Origin: Syngnathus acus
Taxonomy: Eukaryota; Chordata; Actinopteri; Syngnathiformes; Syngnathidae
Direction of reading: 5' to 3'
NCBI RefSeq assembly: GCF_901709675.1
Contig: NC_051108.1
Coordinates: 1,860,001-1,924,000 of the forward strand
Length of the DNA: 64,000 bases
The position numbers were made by a program, and so were the translations under genes. The notes below the pieces were generated by a model, which worked only from the letters and a program-made list of their open reading frames with translations, searched no databases and was not told the origin of the DNA. This document shows, piece after piece, positions 33,496 through 46,793 of the stretch (its first letter is position 1; every line of letters starts with the position of its first letter).

Positions 33496-35970
33496 TCAGA
33501 CTAAGGAGATGGTGCTCTCGGGGTTGATCCTGACGGACCGGGTGCTCTTGCGGAGGTCCCGTAGCTGCTTGGCGGGCTTCCCCACGGCCTCCTCGAAGCG
33601 GCGCTCCACCTCGGGCAGCACGCAGTCGTGCAGGAAGGCGGCGTTGAGCACCACGAAGGCCTTCTTGTCGGCGTCCTGCTCGCAGCGTAGGCTGTAGTCC
33701 ACGTGCTGCACGGCCACCAGCACGATCTCACGCAGGCTCTCCAGCAGCACCGTGTGCAGCTCAGGGAAGTAGAGCTTCAAGGCTTCCTCCAGGAAGCTCA
33801 GCAGCTGCTTGGTGAAGGCCACCAGCGTGTAGCTCAGGTTCACCCAGCAGTCGGCTCCCGTGTAGGCGTCGAACGTCGACATGCCGCTGGCGCGCATCTC
33901 CTCCTGTAAGTCAGCCCGAGTTCAAAGATGAGACGTTCTTACGTCTCAAGGAACGGTAAAGGATGATGTGCTTTGTCCACAGGATGGACCTCTGACTCCA
34001 TTCCCATCATGATCACCTTGAGCTTGGTAAGAGCCTCAGGCGTCATGAGGTTCATCCGCCTCCACATCTCCTCCGAGTTGCGATGCTTGCTGGCCTCCAC
34101 GATGACGTCCTTGTAGCTGAGCAGGGCCGCCTTCACGTCCTTTACCAGCAGGGACTCCAGCGTGAAGGTCAGGTCCAGCCCGATGTCAGTCAGCTGGAGG
34201 CAGTGCTCCTTGGCCACCTTCACGCACTCGGACGCCGTCGACAAGCTCTCCTTGCTGTCGAAGACCTTCACGCCGCAAAGGGAGCAAGTGAAGATCTGAA
34301 AAGAGCCCACGGGCCATATTTGACTCACCCCCGGCCCGCCTACCTGTTTGCTGAAGGCGTCCACAAACATCCTCATGGCCGAGCGGGACCACACCACGAA
34401 TGCCGAGTAGCAGCCCGTGTTGCCGGCGAAGTCCATCTGGAACTCCTTGGCCGTCTCCAGCAGGCCGGTGAAGAAGATGTTGCAGAGCTTGTGGATGTAG
34501 AGCAGCGTGGCGCCCTCAATGCGTAGCTGCCGGATGGCCGTTTGCACGGCCGCCGCGCGGTTCTTCAGGAACAGCTCGCACGCCTTGGTGGACTGGCCTG
34601 GGAGCAAAATAGATTTGACCTTCAAGGCTTCTCCTTGCTGACAGAAATCAACTGATTGATTTGCTAGCAACCTAGCCTGATGAGCTGCGACACGGCCCTC
34701 CTGGTGGCCTGCGGTCCGCCGCGCAGCGAGCGGTCCGGGGACAGCTCGAAGACGAGGACGTCCGTCAGCTGCCTCACCCGCTCGTCCACCTTGGCCCGCA
34801 GCTCCTTGACTTTGGGCGTGAGCGGCTGCTCCTTCAGGTACTCGCTAAGTTTGTCCAGCAAGTCGACGGCACCCTCAAAGTCCCTCTGAGCGATGCACAC
34901 GTCCAGATCCTCGGGCAGCTCCTGGATCCACTCCAGACCCAGATCCACGCTCTCCTCCACCTCAGGGAGAAAAAGGGTGGAAGATAAGTGTCCAACTTTA
35001 AAAACAAACAGGATTCCTCAACCTTACCTCAGTCTGCTCGTCGTCATCGTCCTGGTCAAAAGGATTGGTGGACACTTCGGTCCGAACGGGGGACATCGGC
35101 TTCTTCTCCTCCTCCTTGCCGCGCTCCTTGTTGGCTTTGTTCTTCTTGGTTTCGTCCAGGATCTCCAGCCACTCCTTTTTTATCTTGCTGTTTTCCGCCT
35201 GGAAGATGCGGCTGTCTGGGAACATGAGGATCTTGAACATGTCCTTCATGGGCGGGTTGTCCTTGACGTTGACCACGGCGAAGCTCTCCAGGTCGTACAA
35301 GGCGTTGTACTTGTACTTGACGGCCCCGCGGCGGTTGGCCAGCCAGGTGGCGATCAGCAGGCAGTCGTTCATGAGGAAGGCGTGCACCTTCTGGACGGGG
35401 GACATGTTGTCCACGTCAAATTCCACTAAGTCGCCATTGTACACCAGGTGCCTCCCGGGGGTGTCCATAATGGTCTTGCCACCCTCCACCTTCTCAAGAA
35501 GCGAGGTGAGGCTCCTCTGCTTCACCTCCTCACTCTCTTTAGGGAAGGCGGCCTGCATCTCCTTGGAGGTCTCGTCCTTGTCGGTGGACAGCAGGGCCTG
35601 CATCGGTGTGCGCTGAAAATATTAGTACTGCAATACATTGCACAAATCAGAATCTAGTTCTGCTGAAAAGCCTTGCCTGCGTGATGCTCTCCATGATGCT
35701 CTTCTGCTCCGTAAGGATGTGGCTCAGCTGATACATCTCGCTCTCCAGGTACGAGATCTCCTTGGCCGTCTCAATGAACTGTCGGTAGTTCTTGTACACG
35801 TTCTTCTTCAGGTTCTGGGCCGTCTCGTCGGCCAGGTTTTGGATCTTCTGCCGGTGTTCCTGAAGGTCTCGATCGCCATCCGATTGCTGCGACAGCTGCT
35901 TCACGTAATTTTGCGGGTCGAAATTGGGCGACTCCAGCAGCCTGCGAAGTCGATTCCCCGGTTCGGACAT
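33496..35970 (-). CDS. exoc8: Exocyst complex component 8 (Exo84)
   Basis: EXOC8/Exo84 is one of the eight exocyst subunits that tether secretory vesicles to the plasma membrane, and is a RalA effector. Exons in transcript order: 35970-35677, 35612-35028, 34960-34672, 34597-34344, 34265-34017 and 33903-33496, giving 692 residues (human 725). The N-terminal helical region contains YVKQLSQQSDGDRDLQEHRQ and SYLESEMYQLSHILTEQKS. The PH domain spans roughly residues 135-245 (VYNGDLVEFDVDNM, NDCLLIATWL, NVKDNPPMKDMFKILMFPDS). The C-terminal Exo84 helical domain contains EWIQELPEDLDVCIAQRDFE, ELSPDRSLRGGPQATRRAVS, KHRNSEEMWRRMNLMTPEAL and DCWVNLSYT. The first intron is only 64 nt and begins GC rather than GT. 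The gene is head to head with sprtn. Confidence 0.95.
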
Positions 35971-36760
35971 TGTAAGTGTGACTAATTTACCACCCTGCAA
36001 AGGAATTGTTGAACTATACGCTTATGATCAATAAAAACGGGTCCCTTTGAGGTCCAAATTATTCATTGTAGCTAGCAACCCAAACAGGAAGCAGAACAGG
36101 GTGACACCCTCGTGCGTCACGAGATGGGGGGGAAAAAAGGATGGCCAACAATAAAGCATACAAGAGTCGACAAAGATTTCTGAATATGTATTTGTGAACA
36201 TTATGAAGCGTATTCAACTTAAAAGACGTTTCTCTGTTAGTGCGAATCGGTCATTAAAAAAAACGACCGTTTTAATGTGTCCTGGTATTTGGGAGCAATA
36301 ATAATGTCGGGTGTGTTTTGGTTGTCCCATTGACTTCCGGATACGGAAGCTCGTCTCCATCTCGTTACTTAGACGTAAAAGCAAAGTGATTCAATATTGT
36401 AAGGTTATTATTCATGTGGTTTATCAAATTTACTCAAAACATCTAGGGCAACAATTCATGAAAATTATTCATGCTCGTAAAATTTGATGATTGTTGATGT
36501 TTAGTCACCATGACCGCCACCTTTTTTGGGTAAACACGTTTTATTTTGAAATCAATGCCGGATTCAGTCGTCCTACACAGCACTGTTCTTCACAATCTGG
36601 CGGCATTCCCGATGTAAACAGTGTAGCTAGTCGTTCATTTTCTCGTGTTTTCGTTTATAACATTTTAATTTGACATTAAATTGCCAGTGAGTTCCAACCT
36701 GATTGGCGCTCTTAAAGTTGCCAGTGGGGGTGTCACTTTTGGGAGGCTTCGGATTTAGAC
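35971..36760. promoter_or_regulatory. Divergent exoc8/sprtn promoter region
   Basis: 790 nt lie between the two divergent start codons. The clearest element is an inverted pair of ETS sites, ACTTCCGG at 36333-36340 and CGGAAG at 36344-36349. It lies near the middle and suits bidirectional initiation. EXOC8 and SPRTN are also head to head in human, as I recall. No TATA box is evident. Confidence 0.6.
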
Positions 36761-38587
36761 ATGAATGACGACTATGTGCTCGCCCTGCAGCTTCAGGAGC
36801 AGTTCGACAATGAAGCGAACGACGTGGAGATGGACACCGGGCCGCTTGTCCCCTGGAAGCCCGAGAGACCGCTGTCTGTCGTGGACGCGTCGTGGGAGAC
36901 GCTGGACCCCACACCCGACGTCCGCGCGATGTTCCTGGAGTTCAACGACAGGTTCTTCTGGGGCAAATTGAGTGGGGTGGAGGTCAAGTGGAGTCCTAGG
37001 ATGACACTGTAAGTAGTGCATTTTAAAAAAATCTGCTAAAAGTTTCCAGTAGCTGGAATAAATAACAACATTGTTGCCAGGTGTGCAGGTGTGTGTTCTT
37101 ATGAAGGACGTGGTGGACTTTGTTCGATCAGACTCAGCGAGCCTCTGCTCAAGCTCAGACCCCGTAAAGACCTGGTGGAGGTGAGAGCACCATAGCCCGC
37201 TTGAGTGTCCTGTATTAGGGCTGATGGATAAAGCTCCCAAAAAATACACGGATGGATGTTCTTGCATGGTCAGACCCTGCTGCACGAGATGATCCACGCG
37301 CTGCTGTTCGTGACGCAGAACAACCGAGACCGCGACGGCCACGGGCCCGAGTTCTGCAAACACATGAACCGCATTAATAAACACAGCGGCGCCAACATCA
37401 CGGTAAGCCCCTCCGCCCGCCTCCTCTCTCTTCACACCATCATTGTTATTTTTTCCCTGCAGGTGTTCCACAGCTTCAACGACGAGGTGGACGCATACCG
37501 CCAGCACTGGTGGCGCTGCGACGGGCCATGCCAGACGCGCAAGCCCTACTTGGGCTTCGTCAAAAGGGCTATGAATCGGGCCCCCTCGGCCCAGGACCCT
37601 TGGTGGGGGGACCACCAGAGGACGTGCGGGGGTACCTACACCAAAGTGAAGGAGCCCGAGGGCTATGGCAAAAAGAAGGAGGCCAAGAAGGTGCCCGCCG
37701 TTGAAAAGCCAGCAGGTATTGTCTTTTTTAGATTTTGTTGGTCTATCTTTTTATTCAGTTCACATTGCAAATGAATATTGGTTTGGTGTCACTAATTTAT
37801 ATAGCTGTGCTTTGATTGATTCTACTGTGTTTTGTTCCTCTTGTCAATTTCAGGAAGTCGGGACATTCGGGATGTGATGGCTTTCAGCGGTAAAGGCTTC
37901 GTCCTGGGCGGGACCTCATCCTCCTCCGTGATCAAGCCAGCTGGCCCCGCCTCCTCCACTGTCAGTAAACCCGTCACACCGTCGTCGCCTTTGGGGCGAG
38001 TCTTTCCCACCGTCATAGCGCCGGCGACGCAGGGTCACAAGGTGCCCGCCAAGAAATCGGTCGCTAACATTAGAGCCTTTGTCAACATTAACGGGTCGCC
38101 GGTTAAGATCCAAAGGCCTGTTCGCGATAACGCCGTTGGCGGTACTGGGGAAGGTGGCAACGTTAGCATAGGCGACGGTAATCCTGGTCTCAGCAAGCGT
38201 GAAGAACCGGGCGGACTGAAGCAGATGTCCGTTGATATGTTTTTCAACAAGTCTCCCAATTCATTCATCACCAAATGGCCGACTCCAACCACTTTTAATA
38301 ATAGCGATACGTCCATGTCGTCGCCCAAGTATTTGTCGGGCAACACCGCCGCCAACACGCCTCAGTGGAAGAAGAGACCTCTGGACGACCCAACTGGCAT
38401 TTTTGAGCTCTTCAACAAGAGGCTGAAGGTGGAGACCATAGACATTACGGAATCGCCCCCAACAAGCAGCCACGCCGCTGCCGCCGCCTCATCCTCGTCT
38501 TTGCCGGTGATGGTCATGTGTCCCGTCTGTCAGGCCAGCGTGCAGGAGTCAAGCATCAACCAGCACCTGGACTCCTGCCTCTGCTGA
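36761..38587 (+). CDS. sprtn: SprT-like metalloprotease SPRTN (DVC1/Spartan)
   Basis: SPRTN cleaves DNA-protein crosslinks during replication and recruits p97 to stalled forks. Exons: 36761-37008, 37081-37180, 37274-37402, 37463-37715 and 37854-38587, coding for 487 residues (human 489). The catalytic zinc motif HEMIH is at about residues 120-124, with a further histidine in DGHGPEFCKH. The zinc-binding SprT half follows (WWRCDGPCQ, DPWWGDHQRTCGGTY). A p97-binding SHP box, FSGKGFVLGG, is at about 254-263. A PIP-like motif, QMSVDMFF, is at about 367-374. A UBZ4 zinc finger begins CPVC at about 466 and ends with the last residues HLDSCLC. Human continues about a dozen residues beyond the finger; this protein does not. 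Confidence 0.96.
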
Positions 38588-38942
38588 GGCGCGAGGATGA
38601 GGCACTGTTAGAAGAGAGTTTAGTTTCTCAAAAATATTTTCATTATTGTGCTTGTGGTTTCCACACTGTTCAAGGCACTTTGGTTTGCCTTCAAGATGAG
38701 ACGCGTTGCTTTTTACTTGAAGTCTTTGTCGGCCAACTTTTCACACCAAAGATTTTGATACACAATTAGGAAAACACTGCGTTGTTGTGGCTGCTATTCA
38801 GCAGGAAGAGACTCGGTGGCTTTTGGCGAGACTCACGTTTTCTTGCTGTTTATTCATTTTATGTTACTAAATTAACTTTTTACATGTTTGTACAAATTTG
38901 TATATTGTTAAGCTTTTATGCGTTTTCACAGTTAGAAGTGTT

Positions 38943-38948
38943 AATAAA
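38943..38948 (+). terminator. sprtn polyadenylation signal AATAAA
   Basis: A canonical hexamer 356 nt after the sprtn stop, followed by T-rich sequence. It is the first good candidate downstream. Confidence 0.6.
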
Positions 38949-40453
38949 GTTTTTTCAATGCAATCTATATTTCAGGTGCTCATTTGTGTAAACTTGACTC
39001 ATAAAAGCTGCTTGAGTTGTTGCCTTTTTGTTTTGTTTGAAATATTTAATCCCTTGGTGGTTGTCTGGAAGTAAAGGGGTGCCTCTGGGGTGGGGGGTAT
39101 TTGGGCGGGTAGGGGTCATAGGTCAACAGTGTAAGAAGACCAGCTGCTGGTCCAAATGGAAGAAGAGAAATGGCTCATAAAAGTGCATTTTTAGTCACTA
39201 GCGGGGGGGAGACAGCTCTGCTCTGATGCATTATTTATAGAAAAAAAAATCATTCAAAGCCTAGTAACCAGCTAACTAGAAGCTGCTTACGTGCAAATTG
39301 TCACATTGCCTAAAATAAAGTGGCTCAGATAATCCATCTTTATTTATGCTTATTAGCCACTGATGCAAACTTGTTCTTTTTATGGCAGTGGATTAGCAGA
39401 AGCCTCCTGGGGTTTGCGTGCACCCCTACCAGGGGGTCCCTTTGCACGTCCTTAATCCTCTAGTGTCAACATACTGTGATGATAATAATAATAATGCCTT
39501 TTTACACTGTACAGAGAAATAAGGATTAACTTTTCAGGACACAAGCATAGAGAGTCGATGTTGGGCCTGCAGGGCAGCAACACACTTGGTACTCTTGTGT
39601 GTGCATGTGACCTTTGTGAACTCTTTTCAATATTATTGTCCTGTTATTGTGGTGCCAGGCCCCGCTGGCGGTGCTGGGAGTGAAGCCTACCATCTGTCTT
39701 TTGTACTATTGTCTCTCATGCACACATACACACAGATTTATTGCTTGAAATGAACATGATGGATTAAAATGCAAAAATATACACAACTCACTTAGAAGCA
39801 ATTACGTGGTTGTAAATCAAAAGGCACCGCTTTTTATCAAACTAAAATCTAATTTCATTTAAATTATTAAAACAAAGGTTTAAAAAAGATGGGAAAACAT
39901 TTTTTATGTTTTTTGTTTGTTTTGAGTTTTTTCTTTTGGGGGGGGGGGGGGGGGCTGCAGGGGAGACGCCCAGCACGCAGTGTAAAGCACAGGAAGTTGA
40001 TTTTACTCAGCGTCAGGTTAACGGAACCAACAAGACCGGGACCGGAAATTGACCAAAAAATAAAATCTTAGAGTACTTTAGTTTCCTCGCAAAAGTGCTC
40101 AGTTGGATCGAGAGCATTTTGTTTATAAATCAGATGACCTAATATGTTGAAATAAAATTAAACAGTCCAACATACACTCGCAAAAAAGTATTTGACTATT
40201 GCGTAATCCTTTGAAGAGTCTTTGTCATTTGAAACGTAGAGCGGAAGTGCTGCTCCTCCTTCCATTCGACTTGACATGGCGTCGCCAACGATAGGCAGCA
40301 CGGTACACTAGCGACTCTATTCGTGTCGGTGGAACGTGGAGTCTGCCGGATTTGCTTTTTTGTGTGTGAATTAACAGCAGCTTCCCTCCCTCCGTCAGTG
40401 TGATTTGTAAAAGTTCCATTTACCACCTTCGGCTTGGTCCCTTTCACGTTGCC
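38949..40453. other. Intergenic region and fam89a promoter/5' UTR
   Basis: No gene was recognised. It contains a run of 17 G at 39938-39954, AT-rich stretches, and presumably the fam89a promoter in the final 250 nt, where CpG content rises. No specific promoter element was assigned. Confidence 0.4.
39938..39954 (+). repeat. G17 homopolymer
   Basis: Seventeen consecutive G residues follow a T-rich tract. It could form a G-quadruplex, but it may also be length-variable or mis-sized in assembly. Confidence 0.8.
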
Positions 40454-41787
<1,334 letters not shown>

Positions 41788-44343
41788 GGCCTCCTTCGTC
41801 TGGTATTTTCTTACATTTGCACCGGGAATGTAATGCCCAAGCCTCATTTCGGCGCCCCCTGTGGTCAAACTGTAATGCTGCAAGGGGCCCAGCTTGGAGC
41901 TTCATCGCACTCGATGGAGTCGAATCAAACTTGTTTACTTATAAAAAAAGAGAAAAAAAAGATTAGTAATATACTGTATGTATGTTAGATGTGTTATCTT
42001 ATTATAAACATATGCCGGTTACTTACGCCATCCGGCAGGGTTTACATGTAAGTGTTTGGGCAAAGTTTTATTATTTATTATATATTATAAAAAAACACAA
42101 TATCTGCTCCAGGGAGTATCGGGAAAGATTTGCAGCCGAGAAGTAATTTGTTAACCAAACCAATCGCAATGATATCAAGAGGGACGTCGGAGCGATCAGA
42201 CCATTCGGCAAGCACAAATTTGTAAAAGTGCTCGCAAGAATGAAACATTTTGCGTGTTCATAGTTAACATCTGAATACAGGGTCATTTTCTACGTCACGT
42301 TACGTGAAGCGACCTTACGTTAGCGACACCGTCGATTCGTTGTCATCATTTGTGTCTAGACGTCAGATGACCAAAGACAGTGCAGCGCTAGGCAAAAACA
42401 TAGCTAATTTTGCAAAAATCTCCAAGAATGTCTCCACACCGTAGCGCACGGTTAGCTGTGCCTTTAGCTCATGCTAATAATCGATATTAGCAGAGCTAAA
42501 AAAAAAAAAATTACGTTACAGATGCGCAAAAGTAAATGTCCATTTACTCAGTGGTTCATTAGGTACACCCGATCCAATGCAAGTGTACAACCTAATAATC
42601 TTTATCGGCATCATATCAAAACCACTTTGTCGTAATGTATTATTGAATGTTTTTTTTGTCCTTTTGTGTCACCTGTGCAAACGTCTCAACAAATCATCGC
42701 AGTGAAATCCTACAAACCATGCACACGCTCATTGGATGTCTTCACTAGCAGTGCCTTTGCACACATACAAAATGCAACGACCGTTCAAAATAACATGAGA
42801 ACGTTTGTAATTCGACACCAGCAGCTTGATGCTAACATGTTAGCGCCAGCTCACAGCAATACTTCGTTTCTCACCATCGATAGCTCAAGTATGTTTGTCA
42901 GGTTGCAGAACAAGTCTTACAATAAGTTAAACATTTGCATGTGTGTGCTAGTTATTTTTTTTGGGGGGGGTTGTAAAGAAAAGCTACAAGTTTATGCTAA
43001 CATCCAACTTTAGTAGCATTCACAAGAGATGCTCTTTCAAAATCAGCCTGAAATCAAATGAATCTTCCCGCTGCTAACACTAGCTAGCTTCCAGATTGTA
43101 GCATTTTTCAGGGGAAAATGTCTTTCTTTTTTTCTTCTTCTGCTGTTTGTTGCGCATTGTAATTGCGACGTGGTGTCATTCATCTGTAAACAACCACACC
43201 GCTGCTGCTTTTCTGGCTGAGATCAGTTTAATAAAAGGAGTACATATGTTTCCACGCAGTTTTGTCTTTTTGCAAAAAAGGCCAACCCTAATTTTTAGCA
43301 AATAATTGTTCCACCGATGTAAGATCTAGAATTAACCAAAAAATCTGATTTTTGTTTATCTGCCCAATGGAAATTGATTCAGCCAAATAATCGAAATCTT
43401 GGTCTACAAATTGGTCGAGTCAAGGCCAATTTGGTCATGAAAACCACACACGCTCAAATCTACACAAGGAGGGTGCAGGATGTGCTCCTCCTCGATGCGC
43501 ATCTTCTGGCCTACTTTCTCGCTGTTCCTTGAACGCATCGTTGCGTGCTGTGCATTTCAATGCGTCAATCTGCATTTTGGTGCCTTTGAAGCCTCAGCCG
43601 CCTTCACCGGAGGCGCTTTGCCAACTATTGATGAGCATAACTCGCACATGCACAAGTGGGTCAAAGCGTTTGTGCGTCCGTTTTTCTTAATCCGTTGTTT
43701 CAAAAGTGCTATTTGGGGGAGAACTGAATTATTTTACATTTATTCTACTGGCAATTTTATTACATTTTAAGAAACTGAGATTGGAACAGTTGGTGCAGCA
43801 ACAGAAAGCAAAATTATGCCTCTACCAAAAAATTAGGGGAAAAAAGGCACAATAATAAATGTAGAGGAGTCCAACACAATTCTGCTAAATTCGATTGTGT
43901 GTAGCGTGTATGCAAATGACCCACTTTGCATATTCCCTGCATTCGAATGTAATCAGTAGAGTGCAGCCGGCAATGTGAGCAAATTGATGAAAAGAGGAAC
44001 TTGTGAGTGAGTGCATGTTTGTGCTGCAGCAGTCTGCGGATTAGAGCAGATTAACATAATCTTTGCCGCCACGCCACATCCAAGGTTCTCCAATCTTGTG
44101 GCGGCGGTGGGGCGTGCGCTCACTCTATGGTCGTCGTCATGTCACGGTGCTTTTCTCCACATAAATGTATGTCCATGTTTTGTATCATTGTGCTTTGTTA
44201 TTTTTGTTTTTCATAGCCGACTTGGGTGTCAACATTCGGCACACCTGCACAAAGGAATGACAAATATGAAATGTGCTGACGCAATGGCAAGCAGCTACAT
44301 CCTAGCGATGCAAAAAATATTTTCAAGTAATTGACATAAGACT
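41788..44343. other. fam89a 3' UTR and intergenic DNA, convergent with arv1
   Basis: No additional gene was recognised. A candidate polyadenylation signal for fam89a is at 43230-43235. The rest is AT-rich with a TTAGGTACA repeat fragment at 42559. The only longer open frame (42666-43013) shows no family resemblance. Confidence 0.4.
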
Positions 44344-44349
44344 TTTATT
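44344..44349 (-). terminator. arv1 polyadenylation signal
   Basis: The minus strand reads AATAAA, 89 nt beyond the arv1 stop codon. A second copy lies closer at 44415-44420. Confidence 0.5.
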
Positions 44350-44437
44350 GGTAAACATTTGTCATTACAAAATACATAAATATCTTAGAAAGGCATTTGT
44401 ACATTTTTTTTTTTTTTATTACAAAAATGAGGGTCAT

Positions 44438-45896
44438 TTAATGAAATGCAGCTGCTACGGTTTGACACATCCGAGCCGCCAAAGTCTCTGACAGCAGGCC
44501 CACGCACACGGAGCACAACGCCAAGCTCTTGCTGCAGTTAAGGATCACTGAGAAAAAAAAAAATTACTTTGACACCATTCTCCGACACGCACACGAGGCT
44601 GTCACTGACCTCTCACGGCTTGCATGTTTGAGGTGAGCACAAAGACTTTGATGAAGCCGAGGCAGAGCGGCAGGAAGTCGTGTTCCCAGATGACGGCGGG
44701 CACCAGGAGGACTTTTCCATAGCAGGACAGCAAAAGAGCTCTCAGAAGGAGATTGAGATCCACGTCTCCTCCGCCGTAACTGGATGACATCACCGCCGCC
44801 CTCAGGACAAACAGCACCCCGCCGCAGAACGCCAGCAGCTCTAAATGTACAGGACAGGTAACGCCAATCCTTCAAAGTTGAATTCCTGCGTTCAGTCCGG
44901 TTGTCGTACCCAGCGCGGCCAAGGTCACCATGCCGTAGAACTCCCACTCCTTGGTGTATCTGATGATGTCAGCGGGGTCATCGCTGGACTCCGAGCTGTG
45001 CCGGAGCGACCACCTGAGGTAGGCCTCGCACAGCAGGCAGAACATGCACAGCTTCCAGTGGATCTGGTGGCAGACGGTTGTAGCATTTGGCAATGAATGG
45101 CATTTGGGTTTCTTGTTTACTTACATCCCAGCTCGTGTTGAACAAAATGTGTCTGAAGGCCTGAGTCTTGCACAAGACTGCATCGATTAGGATGATGACT
45201 GGATCGTATTCGATGTACTTGTCTACTGGCTTCTGGCAGGAACCCTAAAGATGGGAAGGGAAAGGACCCGAGTTAGAATGAGGATAGTGGGCTGTTTTGG
45301 ACGTGCAATATATGCAGCCACACAGGGCAGTATGGCTGGGATTGGGAATTAAAAATCAAATTCCTACATGAAATGATTTTTGATTGTGACATTTGTAAAA
45401 TGTCAGTTGATTCACGTTGATTCAAATAACTAAAATATTTAGTAAGTACTGCTAGGACAGGCAACTTTGAAAGCAGTTACTAAAAACAAAAAATAAAATC
45501 CTCATTTTATGACAAAATGACGTTTATATAGGAATTTGCGCCCCCTTGTGGAATCAACCCCTAAACTGTTGGCAATATGGACAAAACATTAACATAAACC
45601 TGAAAGAAATCACACTGGGAAATTCAATACGTAGTCCGGACCAAATATTTTTATGAATAATACTTGTAGATCGTAATTATAAAACAATCGGTGATGTGCT
45701 GGCAAGTAGCATGTCATTCCGCCGTCGTAAATCCGAGGAGCGACGATATTTTATTTCAAGCCAGCCAAACAAATAAATGGGAAGATATTAGAATATAACA
45801 CACGCATAATGTGATCTTCAGGATCCCGTTGGAGTAATCACGGTGCAATTCCGTCGCTTTTTCATTACACTCGATGCATCTGAAGCAAGATGCCAT
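44438..45896 (-). CDS. arv1: ARV1 sterol-homeostasis protein
   Basis: ARV1 is an ER multi-pass membrane protein needed for sterol export from the ER and for GPI-anchor synthesis. Exons in transcript order: 45896-45804, 45244-45125, 45063-44910, 44840-44610 and 44547-44438, coding for 235 residues, all in phase. The N-terminal ARV1 homology domain has its zinc ribbon, [13 protein letters not shown] in exon 1 and [18 protein letters not shown] across the first splice. It is followed by [13 protein letters not shown] and [15 protein letters not shown]. Hydrophobic segments in exons 4 and 5 include [20 protein letters not shown] and [12 protein letters not shown]. The protein is slightly shorter than human and its C-terminus diverges. 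Confidence 0.94.
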
Positions 45897-45918
45897 TCTT
45901 CTAACCTACTATACGAAC

Positions 45919-45926
45919 CCGGAAGT
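45919..45926. promoter_or_regulatory. ETS-type site in the arv1 promoter
   Basis: CCGGAAGT lies 23 nt upstream of the arv1 start codon, probably at the core promoter or in the 5' UTR. The divergent gene fabp7 starts 868 nt further on. Confidence 0.4.
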
Positions 45927-46793
45927 AAACAACGATAGTGTCCTTTCAAAATAAAAGTTCTTATTACTCACGGATAAATTTAACTTACGAAGTTAAACAT
46001 TATAAATGTAAATGTAGCCCATGGAGTACTGCAAACGAGTACGCTTGTACTGCACACGTCGTTGCTGCGGGGCAGAAATTCACGGTTTATATGGTTTAAG
46101 CATGTACTTCAAATATTGACCGCGAGATGGCGACAGAGCAATACAAAACATCCTCCCACCATCAATTTACTGGTTACAAAGTCCAGTGCATTAGGTGTAT
46201 GGGTATTTTTGCCCTGCAGGCTCTCGCTAAGTGCTTTGCGTGATTAAAAATACATTAAAAACATCAAGTTTTACAGTTCAGCGTTTATAAATGAAAAGAA
46301 AATTCATGGAATTCAACTAGGTTGTCTGCTTAAGCACATGTTTTAATTGCTATTTTTTCTCAAATGTCAAAAGGCCTATTAATTACAAATATAAAGTCTT
46401 ATTTTTCAAGAACAAAATGCGTACTTATTAGAAATAGACAGAGGTGCTTTTTTGGGAATAAAGGCATCTTTTCTGCAATAAAAGACATTCACATTCCTGT
46501 TCCCATTACAACATGTTCTTTTTTTTTCTGCCCCACTCACAGCCTGAATGGTGCTAATGACATTAATCACTCCACTGGGCTAATTTGGACTTCTTTCCTG
46601 GGGGTTCAGTTGGCCCGTGACCCATTTTTGGGACCAATGGCAGTCCAGCAAAAAAGTCTCCTGAGCTAAAGAGCCGCTGGGCCCTGCCCACCTGCCTGCA
46701 TACTAATGGGGGCCCCCAATAAGAGCCCTGGAGGGGTGCCCCGCGCTTCTTGTCAGACCTTCAGCCTGCTCAGCACACCCAAAAACCTTCAAC
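45927..46793. promoter_or_regulatory. fabp7 upstream/promoter region
   Basis: This gene-free stretch separates arv1 from fabp7. The last 250 nt before fabp7 are less AT-rich and include an AATAAGAG sequence about 76 nt before the start codon that could serve as a weak TATA-like element. FABP7 promoters in other vertebrates are compact and drive radial-glia expression. I could not assign individual factor sites with confidence. Confidence 0.35.

Noticed and set aside
46364-46669. 101-residue open frame upstream of fabp7
   Set aside because: Low-complexity AT-rich start, no homology, and it lies in the fabp7 promoter region.
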